Positions 54,328 to 63,550 of a stretch of DNA of 64,000 bases are shown here, piece after piece (position 1 is the stretch's first letter; the number at the start of each line of letters is the position of its first letter). The DNA lies in NCBI GenBank assembly GCA_022072055.1, contig JAJVIK010000009.1:151289-215288 (forward strand). Reading direction: 5' to 3'. The stretch comes from a bacterium. Lineage in GTDB: Bacteria > Hinthialibacterota > Hinthialibacteria > OLB16. The notes beneath the pieces are model-generated. The model saw only the letters and a list, made by a program, of their open reading frames with translations, did no database searches and was not told where the DNA came from. The translations under genes were made by a program, and so were the position numbers.

Positions 54328-55741
54328 CCGCGGTCTCCGGCGCGGAGCGATAGGTCCTGGAGACCAGCCCGTGCTTGCGGAAAAGCCGTTGGAGACTGCT
54401 ACGGTCCATTTCGGCGATCAGAGCGGCTTGAGTCACATTCCCCTCGCACGCGCGAAGGAGCCGCTCAAGGTACTCTTTCTCAAACGATTCCACCATCTTG
54501 CCCTTGGCCGAATGGAAGGGTTCCAGCGGCGCGCCCTCCTCGCCGAGCACCTTCGGGGGGCGAGCGCGGACAATCGCGGTGGGAAGGCTGTCCGGCTCGA
54601 TCAAATCCTTGGTTTCAAGGAGCACGGTCCTCTCGACCACATTCCGGAGTTCGCGCACATTCCCCGGCCAGCGATAGGCCATGAGGGCCTCCCTCGCCGC
54701 GCCGGAGAACCCCATCACATTCCGGGAGAATTCATGGTTGTAGCGCCTGAGAAAGGTGTCCGCGAGGAGCAGGATGTCCTCTCCGCGCTCGCGCAGCGGC
54801 GGGACTCGAACCGGAATCACGGACAAACGGTAGAACAGGTCCTCCCGAAAGCGACCATCCCGAACCCTTCCCTCCAGCGAAACATTGGTCGCCGCCAGAA
54901 CCCGCACATCGACCCGGATGTCCCGAGTTCCCCCGACCCGCCGGAAGGTCTTGTCCTCCAGCACGCGAAGGAGCTTGGCCTGAAGTCGCAGGTCCATTTC
55001 GCCGATCTCATCGAGGAACATGGTCCCTCCATCCGCCACCTCGAAGAGTCCCGGCTTGTTGGTCTTGGCGTCGGTGAAGGCCCCGCGGGTGTGGCCGAAG
55101 AGCTCGCTTTCCAAGAGGTGTCCGTCGAGCGTGGCGCAGTTCACCGCCACAAAGGGCGCGGAGGCGCGATCGCTCTTCTCATGGATGGTCCGCGCCACCA
55201 CCTCCTTCCCGGAACCGGTTTCGCCGGTGATCAGGACCGTGGTGCTGGCGCTCGCCCCGATGCGCTCAATGGTCCGGAAGAGCTTGTGCATCACCGGGCT
55301 TTGCCCGATCAAGCCCATGTACATCCCGCGATCCCACACCGACTTGAGCGCGGTCAGTTCCTCGCGCATCGAGACAATCTGGAGGGCCTTCTCGATGCTC
55401 CGGTTGAGGGTGTTGAAATCGAACGGCTTGGCCACGAAGTCGAAGGCGCCATCGCGCATCGCCTCCACCGCCATGCGGATCTCGCCATGCGCGGTGATGA
55501 TGATGATCGGCAGATCCGGGTCGCGGCGGCGGATGTCCTTGAGCATCTCCATGCCGTTGGCGTCGGGAAGACGGACATCCAGGACGATCAGATCGGGGCG
55601 CTCCCGGTCGATTTGCGCGAACGCCTCCGCGCCGCTTTTGGCCAAACGCGGTTCATACCCGGCCCGCTCCAGGGACTTCCCCAGGAACTTCCGGATGTTT
55701 TCCTCGTCATCCACAATCAGAACCTGGCGCGGCCTTGTCAT
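54317..55741 (-). CDS. NtrC-family sigma-54-dependent response regulator
   Basis: 474 aa from ATG 55741, which overlaps the kinase stop as ATGA. REC domain with acidic pocket 'LIVDDEEN', phosphoacceptor Asp in 'LIVLDVRLPDANG' and Lys in 'FVAKPFDF'. AAA+ domain with 'LITGETGSGKEVVART', the sigma-54 loop as GAFTDA rather than GAFTGA, and 'GGTMFLDEIGEMDL'. C-terminal Fis-type helix-turn-helix ('CEGNVTQAALIAEMDRSSLQ'). It should activate promoters of sigma-54 holoenzyme when phosphorylated by the kinase next door. The GAFTDA form occurs in functional relatives. The regulon is unknown. Confidence 0.95.
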   Translation of the reverse strand: MTRPRQVLIVDDEENIRKFLGKSLERAGYEPRLAKSGAEAFAQIDRERPDLIVLDVRLPDANGMEMLKDIRRRDPDLPIIIITAHGEIRMAVEAMRDGAFDFVAKPFDFNTLNRSIEKALQIVSMREELTALKSVWDRGMYMGLIGQSPVMHKLFRTIERIGASASTTVLITGETGSGKEVVARTIHEKSDRASAPFVAVNCATLDGHLLESELFGHTRGAFTDAKTNKPGLFEVADGGTMFLDEIGEMDLRLQAKLLRVLEDKTFRRVGGTRDIRVDVRVLAATNVSLEGRVRDGRFREDLFYRLSVIPVRVPPLRERGEDILLLADTFLRRYNHEFSRNVMGFSGAAREALMAYRWPGNVRELRNVVERTVLLETKDLIEPDSLPTAIVRARPPKVLGEEGAPLEPFHSAKGKMVESFEKEYLERLLRACEGNVTQAALIAEMDRSSLQRLFRKHGLVSRTYRSAPETAATP

Positions 55742-56886
55742 CTTCGTTTGGGCCCTTCGGGCAGGAGCACCTGCGCGGTGGCCCCCTCTCCGGGAGTGGA
55801 GTTGATGCGGATTTCGCCGTCGTGACGGCGAACAATGGACAGGGAAGTGGCCAGCCCGAGGCCGGTTCCGTTGGGCTTCGTGGTGAAGAACGGGTCGAAC
55901 AGGCGGTGAACGTGCTCCTCCGGGATACCACACCCCGTATCGCGGACAATCAGGCGATACCCCGCGCATTCCTTCTTTTCGTTCGACCAGTTGATCGACT
56001 TCGAGTAGCGTCCCTGCAACTCCAGGGTCCCCCCGCCGGGCATCGCCTGGAGCGAGTTGACCAGGAGATTGAGCAGGACCTGGTGAAGCTGATTCCGGTC
56101 GGCCCAAATCTTGAGGTCGGGCGGATCAACCTCGACCTTGAGCGCCACCCCCTGCTGGACCGCGGTTCCGCGAATGTACCGGCAGACCTGATTAAAGAGC
56201 GCGCTGAGCTGGAACCATTCCGGCTGGCTGGCCTTGGCCTTGGTGAAATTGAGCAGATCAGAGACCACTCGATCCAGACGCCCGATGTCGCGCGTGATGT
56301 CATCCAGGATATCCTTGGCGGCCGGGTCCGAGAGGGAATTCGGATCGAGCGCATCGAGACCCAAGCGGATGCCCGCGAGAGGATTGCGGATTTCGTGCGC
56401 GATTCCCGCGGCGACCTCGCCGATGGTGATCAGCTTGGCGGATTGAAGGAGCTGCCGCTCCAGGCGTTTTTCATTCGAGCGGTCGCGGAAGATTTCCACC
56501 ACATGACGGACTCGTCCCTTGGAGTCCCGGAGCGGTTTGGTCTGAATTTCGGTCACCCAACGGTCGCCGTTGCCGTCGATTCCCCAGACCTCCTTGCGGC
56601 GCGGCTCCCCATCCGTGAAAGTGGCCCGGACAATGCACTCGTCGCAGGACCCTTTTCTGCCCGGGACAACCTCTCCGCAGCAGCGCCCGGCGGCATCCGC
56701 AGGGGGAACCCCAGGGCACTTGGCCACATCAGTGTTCGTGAACGCCACGGAAAGGTCCTCGGTCAGCACCCGCACCGGATCATCCAACTGCTGAAAGGCC
56801 GCCCATGCGAGCTCCGAGTCGGCGCGGCCCGAGCCCGTCGGTTTCCTTCTCCGCGCGAATAGGGAACGCGTCCGAGTCTCAATCAC
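55738..56886 (-). CDS. sensor histidine kinase with Cys-rich PAS-like domain
   Basis: 382 aa, GTG start, no membrane segments, so cytoplasmic. Residues 25-145 are PAS-like and contain five cysteines in 'KCPGVPPADAAGRCCGEVVP' and 'KGSCDECIVRATF', a pattern that suggests redox, metal or Fe-S sensing. HisKA follows with phosphoacceptor His in 'GIAHEIRNPLAGIRLG'. The HATPase_c domain has the N box 'LHQVLLNLLVNSLQAM', G1 'VRDTGCGIPEEH' and G2 'GTGLGLATSLSIVRRH'. It phosphorylates the adjacent NtrC-type regulator, coupled by a 4-nt overlap. Confidence 0.92.
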   Translation of the reverse strand: MIETRTRSLFARRRKPTGSGRADSELAWAAFQQLDDPVRVLTEDLSVAFTNTDVAKCPGVPPADAAGRCCGEVVPGRKGSCDECIVRATFTDGEPRRKEVWGIDGNGDRWVTEIQTKPLRDSKGRVRHVVEIFRDRSNEKRLERQLLQSAKLITIGEVAAGIAHEIRNPLAGIRLGLDALDPNSLSDPAAKDILDDITRDIGRLDRVVSDLLNFTKAKASQPEWFQLSALFNQVCRYIRGTAVQQGVALKVEVDPPDLKIWADRNQLHQVLLNLLVNSLQAMPGGGTLELQGRYSKSINWSNEKKECAGYRLIVRDTGCGIPEEHVHRLFDPFFTTKPNGTGLGLATSLSIVRRHDGEIRINSTPGEGATAQVLLPEGPKRR

Positions 56887-56943
56887 AATCGTGGGAGATG
56901 TTCACTCATGCAACCGTTTCACGCCGGACCCCTGTCCTGGTGA

Positions 56944-57252
56944 TCAGACATGAACCAACGGATGGATCGCCCGGAGCCTTCCCTGCATGGAGCGCTCGGC
57001 GAGCTTTAGATCATACGCCGCCTGTAGGTTGAGCCAATATTGCGGAGTTTGTCCGAAGGCTCGACCGAAAAGGAGGGCGAGTTCGGGTGTTACCGGACGT
57101 CTCCTTCCCAACACATGCGAAATTCGCATCGGTGAGACCCCGAGCGCGCGCGCAAATCCAGCCTGGGTTATCCCCAATTCATCGAGAGCTTCCCTGAGAA
57201 ACTCCCCGGGATGGATCGCGGGGAGGCCGCTTCTACCGAGCATGTGTGTCAC
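56944..57252 (-). CDS. higA: HigA-family antitoxin
   Basis: 102 aa. 'AIHPGEFLREALDELGITQA' followed by 'GFARALGVSPMRISHVLGRR' is the HigA/VapI helix-turn-helix, and 'GQTPQYWLNLQAAYDLKLAE' is its typical C-terminal helix. It binds and neutralises the HigB toxin and represses the pair's own promoter. It follows higB by 3 nt, the order normal for this system (toxin first). Confidence 0.92.
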   Translation of the reverse strand: MTHMLGRSGLPAIHPGEFLREALDELGITQAGFARALGVSPMRISHVLGRRRPVTPELALLFGRAFGQTPQYWLNLQAAYDLKLAERSMQGRLRAIHPLVHV

Positions 57253-57255
57253 TCC

Positions 57256-57537
57256 TCAATGATAGTCTACAATCTCGACCTCAAAGGCGTGACCCCCCTC
57301 GAACCGAAAGCAGACTCGCCATTTGTCGTTGATCCGGATACTCCATTGCCCTTTCCGGTCTCGAGTTAGTTGCTCCAAGCGATTCGATGGAGGGAATCTC
57401 AGGTCCTCGATGCTTACCGCGGAGTCAAGCTGGATCAGACGCATCGCCGCGCGCCTCCACACTTCTGAAGGGAAACGCCGTGACCTCCCCGTGACAAAGA
57501 ACCGCCTTGTCTCGGGAGAGGCGAAGGACCGAATCAT
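57256..57537 (-). CDS. higB: HigB-family (RelE fold) mRNA interferase toxin
   Basis: 93 aa. 'MIRSFASPETRRFFVTGRSR' opens like HigB/RelE plasmid-maintenance toxins, 'LRFPPSNRLEQLTRDRKGQW' gives the basic catalytic face, and 'SIRINDKWRVCFRFEGG' is the family core. These ribosome-dependent endonucleases cut translated mRNA. Apparently intact and followed by its antitoxin, so the pair is probably functional. The 157 nt between it and pdxA should hold the pair's divergent promoter. Confidence 0.92.
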   Translation of the reverse strand: MIRSFASPETRRFFVTGRSRRFPSEVWRRAAMRLIQLDSAVSIEDLRFPPSNRLEQLTRDRKGQWSIRINDKWRVCFRFEGGHAFEVEIVDYH

Positions 57538-57694
57538 TAAGAACCATAAACTGCTTGTTTATGCCGGTCAAGGAATAACCGCGTGGCCCATGCCTATCCT
57601 TGTACGGCTTCCTCCTTCCACCCCAAGCCGGATGGATTCCTCAGCCGTTTTCCTGTCCAATTCCCATCATAACCGGCAAGCTCGGAGTCCATCA

Positions 57695-58678
57695 ATGAGG
57701 AATTCCCCATCCAAGCCTTCCGTCGCGGTCACCCTGGGCGACCCGGCCGGCGTTGGTCCCGAACTCTGCCTGCGTCTGCTCCAGGAGGCCGATAGGGGAA
57801 TCCTCCCTTACCGCCCGGTGGTTCTTGGCGACCTCGGCCTCCTTGAGCGAGTCTCCAAGGCGACCAGGATCCCCCTGGCCGAGCGGCATGTGCGAGACCT
57901 TCGCAACCTGAACTCGGCGCGGGTGGAGCCGGGGAAGATCCAGGCCGAGTGTGGACGAGCCGCGGGAGAGTTCATCCGCGCCGCAGTCGAAGGGTGTCGC
58001 TCCGGCGAGTTCGCGGCGATGGTTACCGCCCCAATACACAAGGAGTCTCTCCACCAGGGCGGCTTCGATTACCCCGGTCACACCGAGATGATCGCCGATC
58101 TTCTTGGGGTCCGGGGCAGGGAAGCCATGCTGCTCACCAGCGAAAAAATATCCGTGACCTTCGCCACCCTCCATGTTTCGATTGCCGAGGCGGCAAAGTC
58201 GCTTCGCCAAGTGGAGATTGTTCGCGCGGGGCGCCTCGCGGCGGAATGGCTGGGCCGGCTGCGAGGTCGCCCGGCCCGTGTCGGAGTGCTTGCCCTTAAT
58301 CCCCACGCCGGAGAGGGCGGACTCATGGGGAATGAGGAACTCAGTCGGATACGACCGGCCCTTGAAGAACTCCGGAGCAAGGGCATCCATGCCGAAGGGC
58401 CGTTGGTCCCGGATGCCGCCTTCACCGAACATGCACGGGCGCGTTTCGATGTGTATGTGGCCATGTACCACGATCAAGGATCGATCCCGTTCAAGATGCT
58501 CGCCTTTGAGGAAGGTGTGAATGTCACGATGGGGCTTCCGATCCATCGAACCAGCCCCGATCACGGCACCGCCTTCGATATCGCCTGGAAGGGGATCGCC
58601 TCCCCTTCGAGCTTCTTCGCCGCCGCCAACCTCGCGGCGCGTCTCGCGCGCGGCGCCGCCGGACAGGAACAAGGTTGA
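57695..58678 (+). CDS. pdxA: 4-hydroxythreonine-4-phosphate dehydrogenase
   Basis: 327 aa from ATG 57695; the frame is open far upstream across higB, but 'SVAVTLGDPAGVGPELCLRL' is the family N-terminus. Metal-binding signatures 'YPGHTEMIADLLG', 'VAMYHDQGSIPFKML' and 'HRTSPDHGTAFDIAWKG' are all present. The enzyme oxidises 4-phosphohydroxy-threonine with NAD in the DXP-dependent pyridoxal phosphate pathway. Some family members act on other hydroxy-acid phosphates; genomic context does not favour either. It is followed 15 nt later by a membrane protein gene on the same strand. Confidence 0.9.
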   Translation: MRNSPSKPSVAVTLGDPAGVGPELCLRLLQEADRGILPYRPVVLGDLGLLERVSKATRIPLAERHVRDLRNLNSARVEPGKIQAECGRAAGEFIRAAVEGCRSGEFAAMVTAPIHKESLHQGGFDYPGHTEMIADLLGVRGREAMLLTSEKISVTFATLHVSIAEAAKSLRQVEIVRAGRLAAEWLGRLRGRPARVGVLALNPHAGEGGLMGNEELSRIRPALEELRSKGIHAEGPLVPDAAFTEHARARFDVYVAMYHDQGSIPFKMLAFEEGVNVTMGLPIHRTSPDHGTAFDIAWKGIASPSSFFAAANLAARLARGAAGQEQG

Positions 58679-58693
58679 GCGCGCTCGTTCATC

Positions 58694-61318
58694 ATGACCC
58701 AACACGTCCGTTTTTTTCTGGTTCTACTCTTCTGGACTCTCCTACTCCTTGCCTCCGGTTTTCGGATACTGGGAGTCCAAGTGTTCCCGACTGTCGGCCT
58801 TGGCGCGCCTTTCCTGCTTGGGACACGCGCCGCCACGGTGGTCCAGGGGCTGGTTCAGGCCGGTCTCTGTGGAACCTTGGTCTTTGGGCTGATCCTCATT
58901 ATGCGCAAGTTGCTCCCCGCCGCGAGAAGGATTCCCATGCTCGAACTTGTACTCGTCGGCTGGGTTCCCGCATCGGGCCTGCTTGCGGGGGCGATCCGGT
59001 TCGCATCGGCTTACCCGGAGGCGGACTGGTTGTTGTGTCTGGAACCGGCGCTGATCGGAGCCGGTTTTCCGCTCCTGCTGCTTTGCGCCGGAGTCCTCGT
59101 GGGGCGCCTCTCAGGTCTCCTCCCGAAGCAATCGGATCACACCGAGGTTCCCTTCCTCCACTTCCTCCTCGTGACGAACCTTCTGGGTTCCCTTGCGCTG
59201 GCCGTGGGGCTCTATCTTGCCGCTTTACTCCGACTATGGCTCCCCGTCGTACTCTGGGGCGGGTGTCTCCTGGTCCTGGTCGCGGGCCTCCTCTTCCTCT
59301 TTCGCGAACGCGGTCGAATCGTCCTCTTCCAATCAACGGATGAAAGTGGGGAGGCCGACTCAAGCGGGAAGTCTTCCCGCTTCGATTGGCGCGAGGCGGC
59401 GATGGCGGGCGCGCTCTGTTTGATCCTCCAGGCCTCGTTCCAACTGGCCACACTCCCTCCGGATGATTCCGATGAACTGCGCTACCACCTCTCCATCCCC
59501 AAGCGCTATCTGGAGCATGGCGGGGCGGTCGAGATTCCCGGCCAGAATTTCGCCCATTTTCCCCTCGGGCTGGAGGTCCTTTTCGCGCTTCCCCTTTCAC
59601 TCGATCTTCTCCGCGCGGACGAGGCGCGGATGGGATGGAGCTGTGGGGTCAAGATCGTTCACCTTTGGTACTTTGTTCTCACGCTCATCCTTCTCCGGGT
59701 CTGGACCCGGGAGCGCTTGGTGGCGGACCGGCGCGAGACGGAGGGGGAAGGAGATCACCCGCAATCCGGCTTGGCGGGGCTGCTTGTGTTGGCCTCGATC
59801 CCCTTCGCGCCGGTTCTGGGGGCCTGGGCCTTTGTCGAATTCGGTGCGGCTTTCGGTTGGCTGGCCTCGGCCTACTTCCTGTGGCGGGCCCTGTCTTCGG
59901 AGAGTTCCGAGAAGCAATGCGGAGGGCCAGACCGGAAGAACTCCATCCTCGCGGCCTTGGCGGTGGGCTGGAGCCTCGCGGTGAAATACACCAGTCTGGC
60001 CTGGTGGGCGCTGCTCCTTCTGGTTCTACTTGCAGTGTCTTTACAGCGACGACGCCTTCATCCCGCCATGATATGCATGCTGATTCTCCCCGGGCTGTGT
60101 GTTTCTCCTTGGCTCCTCCACAACGCTTGGACCACCGGAAACCCCTTCGCGCCCCTCCTCTCGTCGGTCTTTGGAGGGGGCTTCGATCCGGTCCAGAAGG
60201 CTTTTTACGATTGGCATGCGGGGATGAAGGGAGACTTGAATCTGTTTCGCCGGCTCCCCTGGTGGGAAAAAGCCCTGGACCTGGTCTTGCTTCCGTTTCG
60301 GGCCGTGTTCTTCCCCGAGAGATTTGAGAACAACCCGCTGGGAGGGCTGCTCCTCGCGCTGTTTCCGGCGGCGCTGCTTGGCGGCACTGCAAGATTCGCC
60401 GATCCTCCCTTTCCGCGCTCGCGCGGAGTCGGGTTTGTCGCGGCCATCGCCGCCGGGGTGTATCTGCTCTGGGCGCTGACCTATCGCGACCCGCGCTTTG
60501 CCCTTCCCCTGTGGGGGATCCTCGCGATGGGAATCGGCCTCGGGCTCTCCAAGCAAGCCCCAGCAAGAGAATCCCCCCGGTTCCACCACCATGCTAGTTC
60601 ATTCCTGAGCCTATTGATTGTTCTATGGTCGCTGATGCAATGCGAGGAGCTCTTTTCCCGAGTCGGGAGATTCTCCTCGGCGATCCTCCTTCGCAAAACA
60701 CCCGATGCGCACCTCACCCGCCCGGATCGGATCCCCCAAGTGGCGACAATCCGGGAAGTTGAGCGAATGCGCTCCGCTCACCCGGGGGGCAAACCTTCCC
60801 TTCTGCTCCTGGGCCAGGAGCAGTCTTACTATTTCGACTCGCCCGTGCGTGGGAACGATTATTTTGATGGACCTTTACTGGCCTCAATTGCCCGCGAGGC
60901 CTCAAGCGTGGAGGCGATGAGCGAAAGCTTGAGGAGGCTCGGCGCAGACTGGATTTGGGTCCATCGCGGGACCCTGGAGGGTAATGTGTTTAACCTGGTC
61001 CGCGGCTTCATCTTTTGCCTCCCGGCGGAGGAGGGGCTTGACGCCATGCGCGAACTTGCCGAATCGAACCCCAGCGGGCTCCTGGATGCCGAGGCATGGC
61101 TGGAACGCGCCACCCAAAATGAGCCCTTCCGAAGAATGCACGCTTGGCTGATTCGCCATCCGGGCTACCGCGAGGTTCCCCTCGCAACCGTTCCGCCGGG
61201 CGAGCGCCCAATCTGCCCCCTCGCGGGCGTGATGCTGAAGCGGCCGGAACTCAAGGGAATTTCCGCGGCGGACCTGCCGCGAGTGAGCATCTCACTGCTG
61301 GTCGCCGACAGTCCCTAA
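58694..61318 (+). CDS. polytopic membrane glycosyltransferase-like protein (GT-C type)
   Basis: 874 aa with about 14 hydrophobic segments in the first 660 residues. After the sixth segment the loop 'LPPDDSDELRYHLSIPKRYL' carries the acidic motif expected of GT39/GT83-like lipid-linked sugar transferases. The last 200 residues are soluble ('DRIPQVATIREVERMRSAHP', 'LLLLGQEQSYYFDSPV', 'LGADWIWVHRGTLEG') and probably face the periplasm. Donor and acceptor are unknown. It may be cotranscribed with pdxA. Its last 27 nt overlap the convergent URO-D gene. Confidence 0.75.
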   Translation: MTQHVRFFLVLLFWTLLLLASGFRILGVQVFPTVGLGAPFLLGTRAATVVQGLVQAGLCGTLVFGLILIMRKLLPAARRIPMLELVLVGWVPASGLLAGAIRFASAYPEADWLLCLEPALIGAGFPLLLLCAGVLVGRLSGLLPKQSDHTEVPFLHFLLVTNLLGSLALAVGLYLAALLRLWLPVVLWGGCLLVLVAGLLFLFRERGRIVLFQSTDESGEADSSGKSSRFDWREAAMAGALCLILQASFQLATLPPDDSDELRYHLSIPKRYLEHGGAVEIPGQNFAHFPLGLEVLFALPLSLDLLRADEARMGWSCGVKIVHLWYFVLTLILLRVWTRERLVADRRETEGEGDHPQSGLAGLLVLASIPFAPVLGAWAFVEFGAAFGWLASAYFLWRALSSESSEKQCGGPDRKNSILAALAVGWSLAVKYTSLAWWALLLLVLLAVSLQRRRLHPAMICMLILPGLCVSPWLLHNAWTTGNPFAPLLSSVFGGGFDPVQKAFYDWHAGMKGDLNLFRRLPWWEKALDLVLLPFRAVFFPERFENNPLGGLLLALFPAALLGGTARFADPPFPRSRGVGFVAAIAAGVYLLWALTYRDPRFALPLWGILAMGIGLGLSKQAPARESPRFHHHASSFLSLLIVLWSLMQCEELFSRVGRFSSAILLRKTPDAHLTRPDRIPQVATIREVERMRSAHPGGKPSLLLLGQEQSYYFDSPVRGNDYFDGPLLASIAREASSVEAMSESLRRLGADWIWVHRGTLEGNVFNLVRGFIFCLPAEEGLDAMRELAESNPSGLLDAEAWLERATQNEPFRRMHAWLIRHPGYREVPLATVPPGERPICPLAGVMLKRPELKGISAADLPRVSISLLVADSP

Positions 61319-62317
61319 CCCCTCATCCCAAGCCTCAAGGGCCGCGCGCACATTCTCCGGCCTCGCGAGCAACCCGAACTCGCATTGCGCGATCACTCCG
61401 CCGTTTTGGTAAAGGTGGCGATTGAAGGAGGCCACCGCCGCTCGGATCTCCTCAACCGTGGCGTGGGGCAGAAGATGTTGACGGTCCATCTCGCCCCAGA
61501 ACGTGATTCGCCCGCGAAAGCGCTCGAGATTCTCCCATCCCATGCAGAAGACCTGCGAGTTCAGGGCATCCACCCCGATCTCGATCAGGTCCTCGTAGAT
61601 GTCCACGATATACCCATCGCTGTGCATGAACATCTGCTTGCCGTGATCGTGAGCAATGGCGACATAGTCGCGGTAAAGCGGTTTGAACAGCTCGCGCCAG
61701 GTCTTCGGGGAAATGAGCAGCGCGTTCTGAGCGCCCCAGTCATCCAGCATCGAAAGCGCATCCACCTCGGTCTTGGCCCACTCCTCCAGCAGCTCGCAAT
61801 TGAAGGCGTGCAGCCTCGCAAGAAACGGCAAAAACCCCTCGGCGCGGGCGGCGAGGTCCAGATACAGGTTTTCGCTTCCGCGCAGGTACTGCAACCGCTC
61901 AAAGGGGTGAGCCGCGAAACCGGCGCGAACATGGAGGGTGTTGACGCGACAAAAGCGGTTGACCAATTCCCGGTCGAAAGTGAGCAGCTCAACCGGGAAC
62001 TTGTATTCCGCACCGTCCGTTTCCCAGTCCTTGATCAGCGGGTCCTTCACCTCGCCGATGGCCCCATCCTGAATGCTGGTGAAGGCGCAGCCCCACTCGT
62101 CCCGAGAGGTTCCGGCGGCGTGACGGTCCCCCTCCGACCGTGGCGGCTTGGAGTACTCCACCGGCGGGCAGACCGTGTCCCACGGGAAATCCCGCTCAAT
62201 CGCGGCGAGCTCGCTGGGATGGTTTAGCCGCGCCCAAGGCAGGACCCACAGATCGCGCGGAATCCGGTCGGGATGATCGAACTCAAGTGTCCTCCGAACC
62301 CGTTCGCGCGAATCCAT
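61292..62317 (-). CDS. uroporphyrinogen decarboxylase (URO-D) family protein
   Basis: 341 aa. 'MDSRERVRRTLEFDHPDRIP' is the common start of the non-haem branch of this TIM-barrel family, and 'MFMHSDGYIVDIYEDLIEIG' with 'GRITFWGEMDRQHLLPHA' are typical of cobamide-type methyltransferase relatives (MtaA/CmuA group), in which the barrel moves a methyl group. The Arg/Asp set of true HemE for uroporphyrinogen binding is not evident. Such paralogues are plentiful in Planctomycetota-like genomes and are mostly uncharacterised. It may be in one unit with the HAD and GNAT genes upstream. Confidence 0.85.
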   Translation of the reverse strand: MDSRERVRRTLEFDHPDRIPRDLWVLPWARLNHPSELAAIERDFPWDTVCPPVEYSKPPRSEGDRHAAGTSRDEWGCAFTSIQDGAIGEVKDPLIKDWETDGAEYKFPVELLTFDRELVNRFCRVNTLHVRAGFAAHPFERLQYLRGSENLYLDLAARAEGFLPFLARLHAFNCELLEEWAKTEVDALSMLDDWGAQNALLISPKTWRELFKPLYRDYVAIAHDHGKQMFMHSDGYIVDIYEDLIEIGVDALNSQVFCMGWENLERFRGRITFWGEMDRQHLLPHATVEEIRAAVASFNRHLYQNGGVIAQCEFGLLARPENVRAALEAWDEGLGTVGDQQ

Positions 62318-62340
62318 ATCGAAGTCTCCGAGCGGGGATT

Positions 62341-63006
62341 CTAGCGCGATTGGGCGGCGTGTTCGAGGAGACGGAGAAGGGGAAGCTCGGCCAAGGACCT
62401 CACTCGCAGATCGGCCCCGTCAAGGTCCAGGCGGCTTGTGATCGGATTGTCCACCGCCACGCAGAAAATGCCCGCCGCCATCGCCGCGTGCACGCCATTC
62501 GGGGAATCCTCAATCGCGATGGCCTCTTCGGGTCGGACCCCAAGAGCCGCCAGGGCCTGAACGAAGAGCGCGGGGTCCGGTTTGGTGAGATGGACATCCT
62601 CGGCGGTTCGGATCGAATGGACCATTTGGAGCAACCCCAGACGTTCCAGGTGCCCACTGACCCAGGAGTGATCCGCGCTGGAGGCGATTCCGATTCGGAG
62701 CCCCAGCCCTTCGCCGTCGCGGAAATACTCTCGAACGCCGGGTCGGATCGGTTCCGCGAAAACCCGCGCGTGGAAGAGCTCCCTCTTCCTGGCGCGGATC
62801 GATTCGCGCGAAAGCCTCCCGTCCGTCTTTTCGATCAGGTGCTCGATCAGGTCGAGGGGCGAGTGCGCGGTTCCGAGCGTGTTGGCCCACTCCTCGATAG
62901 AAAGGGGGTGGCCGTGCTCGCGGTACACCTCCACCCAGGTTTCGTAATCCGGGGTCTCGGTGTCGAGGATGGTTCCATCAAAATCAAAAATCAGCGCGCG
63001 AATCAT
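62341..63006 (-). CDS. HAD-superfamily (IA) phosphatase, beta-phosphoglucomutase-like
   Basis: 221 aa. Motif I 'LIFDFDGTILDTETPDYE' has the nucleophile and acid Asp, motif II 'RIGIASSADHSWV' the Ser, motif III 'LTKPDPALFVQAL' the Lys and motif IV 'AIAIEDSPNGVHAAMAAG' the acidic pair. The helical cap is inserted after motif I. It should hydrolyse or mutate a small phosphorylated metabolite, perhaps a sugar phosphate. It overlaps the GNAT gene stop as ATGA. Confidence 0.9.
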   Translation of the reverse strand: MIRALIFDFDGTILDTETPDYETWVEVYREHGHPLSIEEWANTLGTAHSPLDLIEHLIEKTDGRLSRESIRARKRELFHARVFAEPIRPGVREYFRDGEGLGLRIGIASSADHSWVSGHLERLGLLQMVHSIRTAEDVHLTKPDPALFVQALAALGVRPEEAIAIEDSPNGVHAAMAAGIFCVAVDNPITSRLDLDGADLRVRSLAELPLLRLLEHAAQSR

Positions 63007-63476
63007 GGTTCCGTATCGGCCAGGGTCCAGTCTTTCTCATAGAAGGCGTATCCCCGCTTCGTCATCCCCATCCGTTCATAGACCTTCATGGCGCGCTGGT
63101 TCTCGCGCTCCACATACAGCCGCAGGGCCACCGCCTCGCCTCCTTCGCGGGCCGCTTTTTCGACATGCTCGAACAAGGCCCGGAAGACTCCCCGCTCGCG
63201 GCTCCCCTCCTCCACATACACGCTCTGAAGCCACCAGATGCGGCCGTTCCGCCAGTCGCTCCACTCATGGGTGACCATGCACTGTCCCACAACCGTGTCT
63301 CCCAAGGTCGCGACAAAGTAGCGGCACAAATCAGGGTTCGCCAGGGCGTTCTCCACGCCCCCGCGGAGCACCCGCTCGTCGAGTGTCCGGCCCTCGGTCT
63401 CATGCGCGAGCAGTGCATTGAAACGCACAATGGCCGCGATGTCCTCGCGCCGTGCCTCCCGAACACAAATCTCCAT
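63003..63476 (-). CDS. GNAT-family N-acetyltransferase
   Basis: 157 aa. 'ICVREARREDIAAIVRFNAL' opens the fold, 'WWLQSVYVEEGSRERGVFRAL' carries the R-x2-G-x-F form of the acetyl-CoA pyrophosphate loop (V in place of the second Gly), and 'LYVERENQRAMKVYERMGM' is the usual motif B. The substrate cannot be named; relatives modify amines or protein N-termini. It is first of a short overlapping pair with the HAD gene. Confidence 0.88.
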   Translation of the reverse strand: MEICVREARREDIAAIVRFNALLAHETEGRTLDERVLRGGVENALANPDLCRYFVATLGDTVVGQCMVTHEWSDWRNGRIWWLQSVYVEEGSRERGVFRALFEHVEKAAREGGEAVALRLYVERENQRAMKVYERMGMTKRGYAFYEKDWTLADTEP

Positions 63477-63550
63477 GGCTGTTCGGGCAGGGTTATTTCA
63501 CATCCGGGGAGGCGAGAGTAGGTCTCTCCGCCCGGCTGACCGAGCGTTGA

